64,000 bases of DNA, taken from contig CAVRJB010000013.1 in the NCBI GenBank assembly GCA_963721385.1, positions 682,001 to 746,000 on the forward strand, written 5' to 3'. The position numbers and the translations under genes were made by a program. This stretch comes from DAOMFB01 sp963721385. GTDB taxonomy: Bacteria > Acidobacteriota > Thermoanaerobaculia > UBA5066. The notes under the pieces were generated by a model. It was given only the letters and a program-made list of their open reading frames with translations, was not told the origin of the DNA and did not search any database. This document shows, one piece after another, positions 17,792-26,783 of this stretch (positions are counted from its first letter, which is position 1; the number at the start of each line of letters is the position of its first letter).

Positions 17792-19615
17792 ATGAAGATC
17801 TATCCCTGCCAGTCGCTCCCGGATCTCTTCCTGAAACGCGTTACCGCCACTCCCGACGCGACGGCGTACCTGTATCCCGAGGACGGGATCTGGAAGCCGT
17901 TGACCTGGCGCCAGACAGGGGACCGCGTCCGGCAGCTGGCGAACGGCCTCTTGGCTCTCGGCCTTGTCCCGGGGGAGCGTGTCGCCATCATCTCCAACAC
18001 GCGGGTCGAGTGGATCCTCGCCGACCTCGCCGTCCTCTGCGCCGGAGGCGTTACCGCGACCGTGTACGCCGCTTCGACCGAGGAGGACACCGGCTTCATC
18101 CTCGCCGACTCGAAAGCCGCGGTGGCGTTCGCCGAGGACGCCGTTCAGGCGCAGAAGATCCTGAAGCGGCTCGACGCGCTGCCGGACCTCCGCCGGATCG
18201 TCGTCTTCGATGCGTCGGGGGGACTTCCGGGCGATGCTCTCTCCCTTCCCGATCTCGCGGCTCTCGGGCGCGCGTGGGAGGTGTCGCACCCCGGCGATTT
18301 CGACGCGGCCGCCCGGACGGCGCGGCCCCTCGACCTCGCGACGATCATCTACACGTCCGGGACGACGGGGCGCCCCAAGGGTGTCGAGCTGCCCCACGAC
18401 TGCTGGCTCTTCGTGGCCGAGTCGGTCGAGGCGACCGGCGTCATCGGCCCCTCGGACTTGCAGTACTTCTGGCTTCCTCTGGCGCACGTCTTCGGTAAGG
18501 CGGTCATCGCGGTCTGCATCGGCATCGGCATCCCGACCGCAATCGACGGCCGCGTCGACCGGCTCGCCGACAACCTCGCCGTGGTGAAGCCGACCTTCGT
18601 CGGCGCCGTGCCGCGGGTCTTCGAGAAGGTGCACGGGAAGGTCCTCGGACAGGCCCTCGCCGCGGGCGGGCTCAAGGCGGCGATCTTTCGCTGGGCCGTC
18701 AAGGTCGGCGCGAGGGTCTCGGCGGAGGGACAGGAGGGTCGCCGGCCGAGCCCGTGGCTGGCGCTCCAGCACGGCCTCGCGGACCGCCTGGTCCTTCACA
18801 AGGTGCGTGACAAGTTCGGAGGAAGGCTCCGCTTCTTCTTCTCGGGGAGCGCGCCGCTCGCGCGCGAGCTTGGCGAGTTCTTCGACGCCTTCGGCGTGAC
18901 GATCCTCGAAGGCTACGGCCTGACCGAGTCGACGGCGGTGACGTTCTTCAACCGTCTCGGCGAGAACCGGTACGGGACCGTCGGGATCCCGATCCCGGGG
19001 ATGGAGGTGAAGATGGCGGTCGACGGCGAGATCCTCCTCCGCGGTCGGGGCATCATGCGCGGCTATCACGGCCTCCCGGAGGAGACCGCCGAGGCGCTCG
19101 ACGCGGAGGGCTGGCTCCACACCGGCGACATCGGGCTTCTCGACGAGGCCGGCCGTCTGTCGATCACCGACCGGAAAAAGGACCTGATCAAGACGTCGGG
19201 CGGCAAGTACGTCGCGCCGCAGCACGTCGAGGGAATGTTGAAGCTCGAGACGCCGCTCATCAGCCACGCGCTTCTCGTCGGCAACAACCGCCGCTTTTGC
19301 GCGGCCCTGATCAGCCTCGCCGAGGAGGAGATCCTCGCGTGGGCGCGGATGGAGGGAATGGAGGGAAAGCCCTACGACGAGCTCGTGCGCGACCCGCGCG
19401 TCGAGACGCTCATGCGGCCGCACGTCGATAACGTGAACGCCGGCCTCGCCCGCCACGAGACGATCAAGCGCTGGGCGATCCTGCCTGCCGAGCTGAAGAT
19501 CGAGTCTGGCGAGCTGACGGCCAGCCTGAAGGTCCGCCGGAAGGTCGTCGAGCAGCACTACAAAGTCCTGCTCGAGGAGCTGTTCGCAGAGAGACAGGAA
19601 GACGCGGCCGTGTGA
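17792..19615 (+). CDS. AMP-forming long-chain acyl-CoA synthetase (copy 1)
   Basis: 607 residues of the ANL superfamily, FadD15-like branch. It activates a fatty acid to acyl-AMP and then acyl-CoA. Visible motifs are the P-loop IIYTSGTTGRPKGVE, the LPLAHVFGK helix, the A5 motif LEGYGLTEST, the WLHTGDIG hinge-side motif and the DRKKDLIKTSGGKYVAPQ hinge. The A10 lysine region is at LTASLKVRRK. An AAGGAAA ribosome site precedes ATG 17792. The 132-base gap upstream contains no gene and a short palindrome (GCATGGGAACCATGC). A close paralog follows directly, so this is a tandem duplicate. Chain-length preference cannot be read from the sequence. Confidence 0.88.
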   Translation: MKIYPCQSLPDLFLKRVTATPDATAYLYPEDGIWKPLTWRQTGDRVRQLANGLLALGLVPGERVAIISNTRVEWILADLAVLCAGGVTATVYAASTEEDTGFILADSKAAVAFAEDAVQAQKILKRLDALPDLRRIVVFDASGGLPGDALSLPDLAALGRAWEVSHPGDFDAAARTARPLDLATIIYTSGTTGRPKGVELPHDCWLFVAESVEATGVIGPSDLQYFWLPLAHVFGKAVIAVCIGIGIPTAIDGRVDRLADNLAVVKPTFVGAVPRVFEKVHGKVLGQALAAGGLKAAIFRWAVKVGARVSAEGQEGRRPSPWLALQHGLADRLVLHKVRDKFGGRLRFFFSGSAPLARELGEFFDAFGVTILEGYGLTESTAVTFFNRLGENRYGTVGIPIPGMEVKMAVDGEILLRGRGIMRGYHGLPEETAEALDAEGWLHTGDIGLLDEAGRLSITDRKKDLIKTSGGKYVAPQHVEGMLKLETPLISHALLVGNNRRFCAALISLAEEEILAWARMEGMEGKPYDELVRDPRVETLMRPHVDNVNAGLARHETIKRWAILPAELKIESGELTASLKVRRKVVEQHYKVLLEELFAERQEDAAV

Positions 19616-19626
19616 CGCGGAGGGTC

Positions 19627-21477
19627 ATGAAGGCCTCTCCCTGCCGGTCCGTCCCGGAACTCTTCCTCGAACGCGTCGAAGCGACACCCGACGCGCCGGC
19701 GTTCCTCCACCCCGACAACGGCGAGTGGAAGACGTTGTCGTGGCGCGAGACGGGAAGCCGCGTCCGGGAGCTCTCCTGCGGGCTCCTTTCCCTCGGCCTC
19801 TCCGCCGGCGAAACCGCGGCGATCGTCTCGACGACGAGGATCGAATGGGTCCTCGCCGATCTCGCCATCCTCTGTGCCGCGGGCGTGACCGCCACGGTCT
19901 ACGCCGTTTCGACCGAGGACGACACGGGCTTCATCCTCGCCGATGCAAAGGCAGCCGTCGTCTTCGCCGAGGACGCCGCGCAGGCCCGGAAGGTCGTGAG
20001 CCGGAAGGACGCGCTCCCCGACCTCCGGCAGCTCGTTCTGTTCGACGCCTCCGGCGGGCTCCCGGCCGGGGCGATGTCCGTGGCCGATCTTGCCGCCCTC
20101 GGGCGAGCGTGGGACGCCGCGCACCCCGGCGCCTTCGAGGCGGCGGCGGGGCTCGCGACGCCCGGAACGCTGGCCACCATCATCTACACGTCGGGGACGA
20201 CGGGCCGTCCGAAGGGCGTCGAGCTGACGCACGACTCCTGGCTCTTCGAGGTCGAGTCGATCGGCTCGATGGGCCTCGTGGGCCCTTCCGACCTCCAGTT
20301 TCTCTGGCTCCCGCTCGCGCACGTCTTCGGAAAGGTGTGCGTGGCGCTGGGGGTCGGCATCGGGTTCCCGACGGCGGTCGACGGCCGCGTCGACCGGATC
20401 GCCGAGAACCTCGCGACGGTGAAGCCCACCTTCGTCTGCGTCGTCCCGCGCATCTTCGAGAAGGTCCACGCGAAGATCCTGGGCCAGGCCCTTTCGGCCG
20501 GCGGGCCGAAGGCGGCGATCTTCCGGTGGGCGCTCGGCGTCGGCATCGAGGCGTCGCGTCGTCGACGCGAGGGACGGCCGATCGGACCGTGGCTGGCCGG
20601 CGAGCGGTTTCTCGCCGACCGCCTCGTCCTGCGAAAGGTGAGGGACCGGTTCGGCGGCCGCCTCCGCTTCTTCATCTCCGGAAGCGCTCCCCTGGCGCGC
20701 GAACTGGCCGAGTTCTTCGACGCCTTCGGCGTCACGATCCTCGAGGGTTACGGGCTTTCGGAGTCGACGGCCATGACCATCTGCAACCTCCCGGACAGGA
20801 ACCGCTGGGGCACGGTCGGCGTCCCGATCCCCGGGATGGAGGTGTCGTTCGCGCCGGACGGCGAGATCCTCCTCCGCGGCCGCGGCGTCATGCGCGGATA
20901 CCACGGGCTGCCTCGCGAGACCGCCGAGGCGCTCGACCGCGAGGGATGGCTCCACACCGGGGACGTCGGCGAGCTCGACCTCGGCGGCCATCTCCGGATC
21001 ACCGACCGGAAGAAGGACCTCATCAAGACGTCGGGCGGGAAGTACGTCGCTCCCCAGCGCGTCGAAGGCCTGCTGAAGCTCGAGACGCCTCTCATCGGCC
21101 ATGTCCTCCTTCACGGCGAGGGGCGCCGCTTCTGCACGGCGCTCATCAGCCTCTCCGGGGAGGAGACCCTCGTCTGGGCACGCGTCGAAGGGCTTTCCGC
21201 AAAGCCGTACGACGAGCTCGTCCGGGACGCGCGGCTCACCGGCCTCCTCGCCTGGCACGTCGAACGCGTGAACACGCAGCTGGCGCGGCACGAGACGATC
21301 AAGCGGTGGGCGATTCTTCCGTCGGAGCTGAACATCGAAAGGGGCGAGCTGACGGCGAGCCTGAAGGTCCGCCGCAAAGTCGTCGAGCAGCACTACCATT
21401 CTCTGATCGAGCAGCTCTACGCCGACGTCTCCGATGGCGCCCCGGGAAAGGGAGGCTCGGGATCCTCGTCTTGGTGA
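19627..21477 (+). CDS. AMP-forming long-chain acyl-CoA synthetase (copy 2)
   Basis: About 616 residues, colinear with copy 1 along its whole length and sharing the same motifs (IIYTSGTTGRPKGVE, LEGYGLSEST, WLHTGDVG, DRKKDLIKTSGGKY). ATG 19627 aligns with the start of copy 1 (M-K-x-x-P-C). An in-frame GTG at 19612 overlaps the previous stop as GTGA and could be the real start. The two genes are co-directional with no space for a promoter, so they are probably co-transcribed. The C-terminus has an extra Gly/Ser-rich tail absent in copy 1. Differences are spread along the protein, including the region after the P-loop, which may mean different acyl specificity. Confidence 0.87.
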   Translation: MKASPCRSVPELFLERVEATPDAPAFLHPDNGEWKTLSWRETGSRVRELSCGLLSLGLSAGETAAIVSTTRIEWVLADLAILCAAGVTATVYAVSTEDDTGFILADAKAAVVFAEDAAQARKVVSRKDALPDLRQLVLFDASGGLPAGAMSVADLAALGRAWDAAHPGAFEAAAGLATPGTLATIIYTSGTTGRPKGVELTHDSWLFEVESIGSMGLVGPSDLQFLWLPLAHVFGKVCVALGVGIGFPTAVDGRVDRIAENLATVKPTFVCVVPRIFEKVHAKILGQALSAGGPKAAIFRWALGVGIEASRRRREGRPIGPWLAGERFLADRLVLRKVRDRFGGRLRFFISGSAPLARELAEFFDAFGVTILEGYGLSESTAMTICNLPDRNRWGTVGVPIPGMEVSFAPDGEILLRGRGVMRGYHGLPRETAEALDREGWLHTGDVGELDLGGHLRITDRKKDLIKTSGGKYVAPQRVEGLLKLETPLIGHVLLHGEGRRFCTALISLSGEETLVWARVEGLSAKPYDELVRDARLTGLLAWHVERVNTQLARHETIKRWAILPSELNIERGELTASLKVRRKVVEQHYHSLIEQLYADVSDGAPGKGGSGSSSW

Positions 21478-21501
21478 CGAACCCCTTCTGAGATCCGCGG
21501 C

Positions 21502-22314
21502 CTAGAGCTGCGCCTCGGTCACGCCGAGCTTCCGGACCATGGCGAGGAGACCGGCGTGCGCTCCGGGCGACCCCGCGAGGAGGTTGCCTCGCGTCCGCCA
21601 CGAATCCTTCCCATCGAAGTCGGTGACGACGCCCCCCGCCTCGGCGATGAGGAGCGCGCCCGCGGCCGTGTCCCACGGCGAGAGGCCGAACTCGAAGAAG
21701 CCGTCGAAGATTCCCGCCGCGCAATAGGCGAGGTCGAGGGCCGCGCTCCCGGCACGTCGGATCGAGCGGGACGTCATGAACGCCTCGCGGAAGATCGTGA
21801 GGTAGAGATCGATCTTGTGCTGCTGCCGGAAGGGAAAGCCCGTCGCGAGGGCGGCTCCGTCGAGCGAAGCACGCGGGGGCGTCGTCACCCGCGCTCCGTT
21901 CCGGAACGCGCCGCCCCCCGCCTCCCCGGCGAAGAGGTCCCTCTTCACCGGGTCCCAGACGACGCCGACCTCGATCGGCCCGAGCAGCCCGCCCCGCGTC
22001 CGCGCGATCGAGACCGCGAAGTGCGGAAAGCCGCGGACGAAGTTCGCCGTGCCGTCGAGCGGGTCGCAGATCCAGGCGGGAGCGGACGCGTCCGCTCCCG
22101 ACATTCCCGTCTCCTCGCCGAGGAAGACGTCGGACGGGTACGCCCCGAGCAGGACGCGGCGCAGCACGGCCTCGCTCTCCTTGTCGGCGTGCGAGACGAC
22201 GTCGTTCTTCGCCTTCTCGACGACGGCCGACGGCTCGATCGAGCCGAAATGGGAGAGGAGGACCTCTCCGGCCTCCTTCGCGGCGGCGACCGCGACGTCG
22301 AGGGCGTTCTTCAA
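21502..22314 (-). CDS. inositol monophosphatase family phosphatase
   Basis: 270 residues of the Li-sensitive, Mg-dependent phosphatase family. Metal-site motifs are present: GEETG (E67, E68), CDPLDGTANFVRGF (D84, D87) and WDTAAGALLIAEAGG near the C-terminus. The family dephosphorylates inositol-1-phosphate but also other sugar phosphates or nucleotides, so the physiological substrate is open. The proposed start is TTG 22314. The gene converges on the acyl-CoA synthetases 24 bases away. The SirB1-like gene stops 64 bases upstream on the same strand, so co-transcription is possible. Confidence 0.85.
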   Translation of the reverse strand: MKNALDVAVAAAKEAGEVLLSHFGSIEPSAVVEKAKNDVVSHADKESEAVLRRVLLGAYPSDVFLGEETGMSGADASAPAWICDPLDGTANFVRGFPHFAVSIARTRGGLLGPIEVGVVWDPVKRDLFAGEAGGGAFRNGARVTTPPRASLDGAALATGFPFRQQHKIDLYLTIFREAFMTSRSIRRAGSAALDLAYCAAGIFDGFFEFGLSPWDTAAGALLIAEAGGVVTDFDGKDSWRTRGNLLAGSPGAHAGLLAMVRKLGVTEAQL

Positions 22315-22378
22315 TAGAAGTCCGAGCAGGAAAGGGAGGTGCCACCGCCGCGAGTCCCGCAGCGGAGCCGTCCGGGCA

Positions 22379-23221
22379 TCAGTTGACGAGCGGCGAGGGA
22401 ACGTCGCTCCCGTCGCCGTCGGCCAGCCGGTCGATCGCCGTCTGTGCCTGCTGGGTCTCGGGGAAGCGCTCGACGATCTCGGCGTAAACCTGCTGGGCCA
22501 GGTCGCGGACTCCCAGCTCCTCGGCCACCTCGGCGCGCTGCAGGAAGTTCTCGGGCTCGTCAGGGCGGAGCGCCGACAGGAAGGTCAGGACGCGGAAGCG
22601 TCCCGCCTCGTCGTGCGCGCGGCCATAGCAGCCGGCGAGATTGTGGAGGATGCGCTCGGCGATGACCGCGACGCCGGTCGGCCGGAGGAACTCGGACCGC
22701 CACCTGAGCCTTCCTCCCGACATCGACTGCACCTTCCGCCGGCACTCGTCCACGGTCAGGCGCGAGCCGCCGCCGAACGGGTCGACGAGGACGCCCGGCC
22801 CGCTGCCGACGCGCACGATGAAATGTCCGGGCATGCCGACGCCCTCCACCTGAAGGCCGGCGCGCCTGCCCACCTCGATCCAGACCGCCGAGAGGAGAAT
22901 CGGCATCCCGCGCCGCCGCTCGAGGACCGGGTGAAGCAGGCAGTTGTCGGGATGGTAGTAATCGTCCTCGTCCCCGGAGAACCCCTCTTCGCCCCCCAGG
23001 ACGTCCGCCAGGGCGCGCGCCTGGAAAAACGCGGACGAGCCCTCCGCGATCCGCCCCGCGACCCGGGCCGCAAACGCTTCGAGCGCCGCTTCGTCCGCCG
23101 CCCGGTCGGCGTCGGCCGTCCCGGCCACGGCGTGGAGCGCCCCGACGAGATCCTCCGTGCGGACGGCCCCGACGAACGCCTCGAGTGACCGATCGTCCGC
23201 GGGGGACCAGAGCTCCTTCAC
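22379..23221 (-). CDS. SirB1/transglutaminase-like protein with C-terminal TPR-like region
   Basis: 280 residues. The central block YYHPDNCLLHPVLERRRGMPILLS and the VEGVGMPGHFIVRV segment are diagnostic of the SirB1 family (transglutaminase-like fold). Catalytic activity is unproven for these proteins. The C-terminal 70 residues look like paired helices (RAEVAEELGVRDLAQQVYAE) as in TPR repeats. The GTG start at 23221 has a TAGATT hexamer exactly six bases upstream, so it is probably the head of a leaderless transcript. Biological role unknown; some relatives sit beside translation or DNA-repair genes. Confidence 0.75.
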   Translation of the reverse strand: MKELWSPADDRSLEAFVGAVRTEDLVGALHAVAGTADADRAADEAALEAFAARVAGRIAEGSSAFFQARALADVLGGEEGFSGDEDDYYHPDNCLLHPVLERRRGMPILLSAVWIEVGRRAGLQVEGVGMPGHFIVRVGSGPGVLVDPFGGGSRLTVDECRRKVQSMSGGRLRWRSEFLRPTGVAVIAERILHNLAGCYGRAHDEAGRFRVLTFLSALRPDEPENFLQRAEVAEELGVRDLAQQVYAEIVERFPETQQAQTAIDRLADGDGSDVPSPLVN

Positions 23222-23227
23222 GCCGCT

Positions 23228-23233
23228 AATCTA
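23228..23233 (-). promoter_or_regulatory. TAGATT -10-like element six bases before the SirB1-like gene
   Basis: On the minus strand TAGATT is followed by six bases and then GTG 23221. It matches the window's recurring TAGANT-N6-start pattern, which implies a leaderless message. No -35 is evident. Confidence 0.45.
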
Positions 23234-23270
23234 CATGGAGTCCGGTGGCCGCGTCGACCCGTATCGGACG

Positions 23271-23726
23271 CTAGTGCCGGCGGACGATCGAGTCGAGGAT
23301 CATCAGAAAGGCGTTCTGCTGCTGCGGCTCGGTCTTGTTGATGACTGCGAGACAGGCTTCCTGCGGGAAGAGCGCGTGGAGGTCGTCGGCCGGGCGCTCG
23401 GAGAGGATGACGATCCGCCGCCCCGCCACGCCGCGCTGCTTCGCGAGCTCCAGCACCTTCCGGCCGCCGAAGAGCGGCAGCTCGAGGTCCACCATCAGGA
23501 GGCTCACGTCCTCGCCGAGCCGCGGCAGCGCCTCGAGAGGGTCGGCGTAAGCCTCGAAGGTCACCGAGGGACCGTAGCGCGCCGCGAAGACGACCCGCCA
23601 CGCCTCGGCGTAGAGTGGGGACGCGTCGACGAGAACGATCCGCTTGACGCCGGTCGGAGCCGGCGCTTCCGCCGCGGGGCGCGGCGCCCCGGCTGTCGGG
23701 GGTGCTTTCGTCAGCGGGTCTCTCAT
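23271..23726 (-). CDS. stand-alone response-regulator receiver protein
   Basis: 151 residues: a Pro/Ala-rich N-terminal tail (about 25 residues) followed by one CheY-like receiver domain and no output domain. The functional residues are visible: acidic pocket D34, phosphoacceptor D80 in LLMVDLELPLFGG, switch S109 in VILSE and lysine K131 in INKTEP. Only one pocket aspartate precedes the phosphorylation site. ATG 23726 is chosen because it overlaps the pyrC stop by four bases (ATGA); a longer frame would run into pyrC. Placement as the last gene of the pyrimidine operon is unusual. No histidine kinase is encoded in the window. Confidence 0.7.
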   Translation of the reverse strand: MRDPLTKAPPTAGAPRPAAEAPAPTGVKRIVLVDASPLYAEAWRVVFAARYGPSVTFEAYADPLEALPRLGEDVSLLMVDLELPLFGGRKVLELAKQRGVAGRRIVILSERPADDLHALFPQEACLAVINKTEPQQQNAFLMILDSIVRRH

Positions 23727-25042
23727 GACGGGGGCGGCGCCAGGCCGCCGGATCTCGACCAGACCTCCCGGCCGCCGACCCACGTCCGCTCGACACGGCC
23801 CTTCAGTGTCCGAGCGATCCAGGGCGAGTTCCGGGATTTCGAGAGGAAGCCGTCCGGAGTCACCGGTGTCGACTTCGCTGTCGAGAAGAGGACGACGTCA
23901 CCCGCCGCCCCCTCGGCGAGGGTGCCGTACGGCAGCCCGAAGAGCCGGGCCGGCGCCGTGGAAAGAACCTCGACGAGCCTCATGAGCGAGAGGTGCTTCG
24001 GAAGGAGGAGCGCGTCCACGAGCACCGGCAGGGCCGTTTCGAGACCCGTCACGCCGAACGGTGCGTCGGCGAACTCCAGCGCCTTCTCGTCCGCGTGGTG
24101 CGGCGCATGGTCGGTCGCGACGCAGTCGATCGTCCCGTCGGCGAGCGCGGACACGAGGGCCTGCCGGTCGGCCTCCGAGCGGAGCGGCGGGTTCATCTTG
24201 AACCGGGTGTCGTAGCCGGAGCGGACGATCTCCTCGTCGGTCAGCGTCAGGTGGTGCGGCGTCACCTCGCAGGAGACATCGACCCCCTTGCGCCGCGCGT
24301 TCCGGATCGCGTCGAGGCTCTCGCGCGTCGAGACGTGCGCGACGTGGAGTCGCGCGCCCGCGAGGGCGGCGAGCTGGAGGTCCCGTGCCACCATCGTCGC
24401 CTCCGCGGCCGCGGGCCACCCGGCGAGGCCGAGCCGCGTCGAGGCCCACCCTTCGTTCATGACGCCGCCGCGGACGAGGGTCGGGTCCTCCTCGTGGACG
24501 ACGACCGGGAGGTCGAACATCGACGCGTACTCGAGAGCGCGGCGCATGAGGCCCGCGTCGGCGACCGGCTTCCCGTCGTCGGAGAGCGCCACGATCCCCT
24601 CGGCCTTCATCGAGCCGATCTCGGCCAGCTCGGCTCCCTTGAGGCCTTTCGAGACCGCGCCGATCGGGAAGACGCGGACGACACCCGTCTCCCGCGCGCG
24701 GCGGACGACGAACGAGACCGTGGGCGCGTCGTCGGAGACGGGTTCGGTGTTCGCCATCGCGCAGACCGTCGTGAAGCCGCCCGCGGCAGCAGCGGCGGTT
24801 CCGGACGCGATCGTCTCCTTGTACTCGAAGCCAGGCTCGCGGAGGTGGGTGTGCAGGTCGACGAAGCCCGGCGCGACGACGAGGCCGGCCGCGTCGATGA
24901 CCTCCGCCCCCTTCGGCGCGGCGATCTTCTCGTCCACCTTCGCGACGACGCCGTCCCGGAGGAGGATGTCGAGCGTCTGGTCGAGGCGCCGCGACGGGTC
25001 GACGAGGCGGCCTCCCCTGATCAGGATCGGGGCGTCATTCAT
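23723..25042 (-). CDS. pyrC: dihydroorotase
   Basis: 439 residues, class I (long) dihydroorotase, third step of pyrimidine synthesis (carbamoyl-aspartate to dihydroorotate). The metal-binding VDLHTHLREPG (H64, H66), a CEVTPHHL motif and CVATDHAPHH are all present. ATG 25042 lies eight bases into the pyrB 3' end. An in-frame GTG at 25048 is an alternative start. The gene lies between pyrB upstream and the receiver gene downstream, with overlaps on both sides, so it is part of a pyrR-pyrB-pyrC operon. Confidence 0.92.
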   Translation of the reverse strand: MNDAPILIRGGRLVDPSRRLDQTLDILLRDGVVAKVDEKIAAPKGAEVIDAAGLVVAPGFVDLHTHLREPGFEYKETIASGTAAAAAGGFTTVCAMANTEPVSDDAPTVSFVVRRARETGVVRVFPIGAVSKGLKGAELAEIGSMKAEGIVALSDDGKPVADAGLMRRALEYASMFDLPVVVHEEDPTLVRGGVMNEGWASTRLGLAGWPAAAEATMVARDLQLAALAGARLHVAHVSTRESLDAIRNARRKGVDVSCEVTPHHLTLTDEEIVRSGYDTRFKMNPPLRSEADRQALVSALADGTIDCVATDHAPHHADEKALEFADAPFGVTGLETALPVLVDALLLPKHLSLMRLVEVLSTAPARLFGLPYGTLAEGAAGDVVLFSTAKSTPVTPDGFLSKSRNSPWIARTLKGRVERTWVGGREVWSRSGGLAPPPS

Positions 25043-26015
25043 CGTCACCGCTCGCGCCGATCAGCAGATAAAGGACGGCCATCCGGACCGCGACGCCGTT
25101 CTCGACCTGGTCGAGAATGACGGAGTCGGGGCCGTCGGCCACGGCCGAGTCGATTTCCACGCCACGGTTCATCGGCCCGGGGTGCATGACGATCGCGTCC
25201 TTCTTCGCCAGCTTTCGCCGCGCCGGCGTCAGCCCGAAAATGTCGTAGTACTCGCGGTCCGACGGGAAGCCGATGCCGCCCCCCCGCTCCTTCTGGACGC
25301 GGAGGATCATGACGACGTCGGCGCCCTCGAGCGCCTCCTCGATCCGCGTCGTGACGATCGCCCCGGTCCGCTCGATCTCGGCGGGAAGGAGCGTCTTCGG
25401 GCCGCAGAGCGTGACGGCCGCGCCCATCTTCGAGAGGAGCCCGACGTTCGAGCGGGCCACGCGGCTGTTCGCGATGTCCCCGCAGATGGCGACCTTCAGT
25501 CCCGCGAGGCGCCCCTTGACCCTCCGGATCGTCAGCGCGTCGAGAAGAGCTTGCGTGGGGTGCTCGTGAGTGCCGTCGCCCGCGTTCACCACGGCGCACG
25601 GGAGCTCGCGCGCGAGAAGGTGCGGCGCCCCCGACCGCGAGTGGCGGATGACAATCGCGTCGGGCGACATCGCCATCAGGTTCTTCGCCGTGTCGAGCAG
25701 CGTCTCGCCCTTCGTCACGGAAGAGGCGGCCGCCGTGAAGGCGATCGAGTCGGCCGAGAGCCGCCGCTCCGCGATCTCGAACGAGAACCGCGTCCGCGTG
25801 GACGACTCGAAGAAGAGGTTCGCGACGAGCTTGCCCCGGAGGGTCGGGACCTTCTTGATCGAGCGCTGGTTGATCTCTCGCATCGACTCGGCCGTGTCGA
25901 GGACGAGCCGGATGTCGTCCTCCGTCACCGACTCCATGTCCAGGAGGTCCTTCTTCGAGAAAACGTGGGACCGGTCCGCGGGGAGGCCGGCGGAGGCGTC
26001 GGTCCGCTTCGTCAC
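25035..26015 (-). CDS. pyrB: aspartate carbamoyltransferase catalytic subunit
   Basis: 326 residues; condenses carbamoyl phosphate with aspartate. The carbamoyl-phosphate loop FFESSTRTRFSFE and the HPTQALLDALTI motif are intact, and the aspartate-loop region near the C-terminus is recognisable (DIFGLTPARRKLAKK). GTG 26015 overlaps the pyrR stop (GTGA). No pyrI regulatory subunit is present, and the PyrR-PyrB-PyrC order is that of bacteria which regulate the pathway through PyrR. Confidence 0.93.
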   Translation of the reverse strand: MTKRTDASAGLPADRSHVFSKKDLLDMESVTEDDIRLVLDTAESMREINQRSIKKVPTLRGKLVANLFFESSTRTRFSFEIAERRLSADSIAFTAAASSVTKGETLLDTAKNLMAMSPDAIVIRHSRSGAPHLLARELPCAVVNAGDGTHEHPTQALLDALTIRRVKGRLAGLKVAICGDIANSRVARSNVGLLSKMGAAVTLCGPKTLLPAEIERTGAIVTTRIEEALEGADVVMILRVQKERGGGIGFPSDREYYDIFGLTPARRKLAKKDAIVMHPGPMNRGVEIDSAVADGPDSVILDQVENGVAVRMAVLYLLIGASGDDE

Positions 26016-26671
26016 GCGCGGCCCGCCCCCTTCTTGCGGACTTTCTTCGGGGGCTTCTTCGCCCTGCCGCGCGCGGGCGGCGAGGTCCTGAGGCCGTTCA
26101 CCGGCCGAATCGACGCCTCCCGGTCCAGGAGCCAGACGTCGTCCTCGCCGTCGGTCTCGACGAAGTTGACCGAGATGATCTCCGACGCCGACGTCGAGAC
26201 CTTCTTGCCGACGAACTGCGCCTCGATCGGGAACTCGCGCCGCCCGCGGTCGACGAGGACGGAGAGGAGGATCTTCCGCGGGCGGCCGAAGTCGAGCACG
26301 GCGTCGAAGGCGGCTCGCACCGTCCGGCCGGTGTAGAGGACGTCGTCGCAGAGGATGACCGTCTTTCCCTCGACGGGAAACGAGATCTCGGTCCGCTTCA
26401 GGACCGGCGAGGAGGCGATGGTCGTCAGGTCGTCCCGGTAGAGCGTGATGTCGAGGAGGCCGACCGGGACCCTCACGTTCTCGCGCGAAAAGAGCTCCCC
26501 CGCCAGCCGGCGCGCGAGCGGGACGCCGCGGGTCCGGATGCCGATGAGGACGAAACCGTCGGTCCCGCCCTGCGACTCCACGATCTCCTGCGTCATGCGC
26601 GCCATCGCGCGCTTCATGGCGGCCGCGTCCATCAGCCGGACCTTGCGGTATGTTCCCGGAGCGTCGCCCAT
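26012..26671 (-). CDS. pyrR: bifunctional PyrR regulator / uracil phosphoribosyltransferase
   Basis: 219 residues. The PRPP-binding motif VILCDDVLYTGRTVRAA and the TRGVPLA loop are typical of PyrR, which binds pyr mRNA in a UMP-dependent way and has uracil phosphoribosyltransferase activity. The protein is about 35 residues longer than usual because of a basic C-terminal tail rich in Lys, Arg and Pro. ATG 26671 is chosen because homology begins soon after (MDAAAMKRAMARM). If the promoter proposed at 26690-26716 is right, the leader is only about 12 bases. That is too short for the classical PyrR attenuator, so control may occur elsewhere. Confidence 0.9.
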   Translation of the reverse strand: MGDAPGTYRKVRLMDAAAMKRAMARMTQEIVESQGGTDGFVLIGIRTRGVPLARRLAGELFSRENVRVPVGLLDITLYRDDLTTIASSPVLKRTEISFPVEGKTVILCDDVLYTGRTVRAAFDAVLDFGRPRKILLSVLVDRGRREFPIEAQFVGKKVSTSASEIISVNFVETDGEDDVWLLDREASIRPVNGLRTSPPARGRAKKPPKKVRKKGAGRA

Positions 26672-26689
26672 GGGGGTTCGGCGCGGCAC

Positions 26690-26716
26690 CATATACGCGG
26701 AGCGGAGCGGCGTCAA
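26690..26716 (-). promoter_or_regulatory. possible pyr operon promoter
   Basis: Minus strand: TTGACG at 26716-26711, a 15-base spacer, then TATATG at 26695-26690, ending 18 bases before the pyrR ATG. The spacer is shorter than the ideal 17. It lies inside the 112-base gap after the glycosyltransferase stop, so it is plausible but unproven. Confidence 0.4.
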
Positions 26717-26783
26717 TCGCACCGACGCGCCCCGCCGTCTCGCCGGGTCGGAGGGACGCTTCCTCGGCGAGCGCGCGGCGGCG

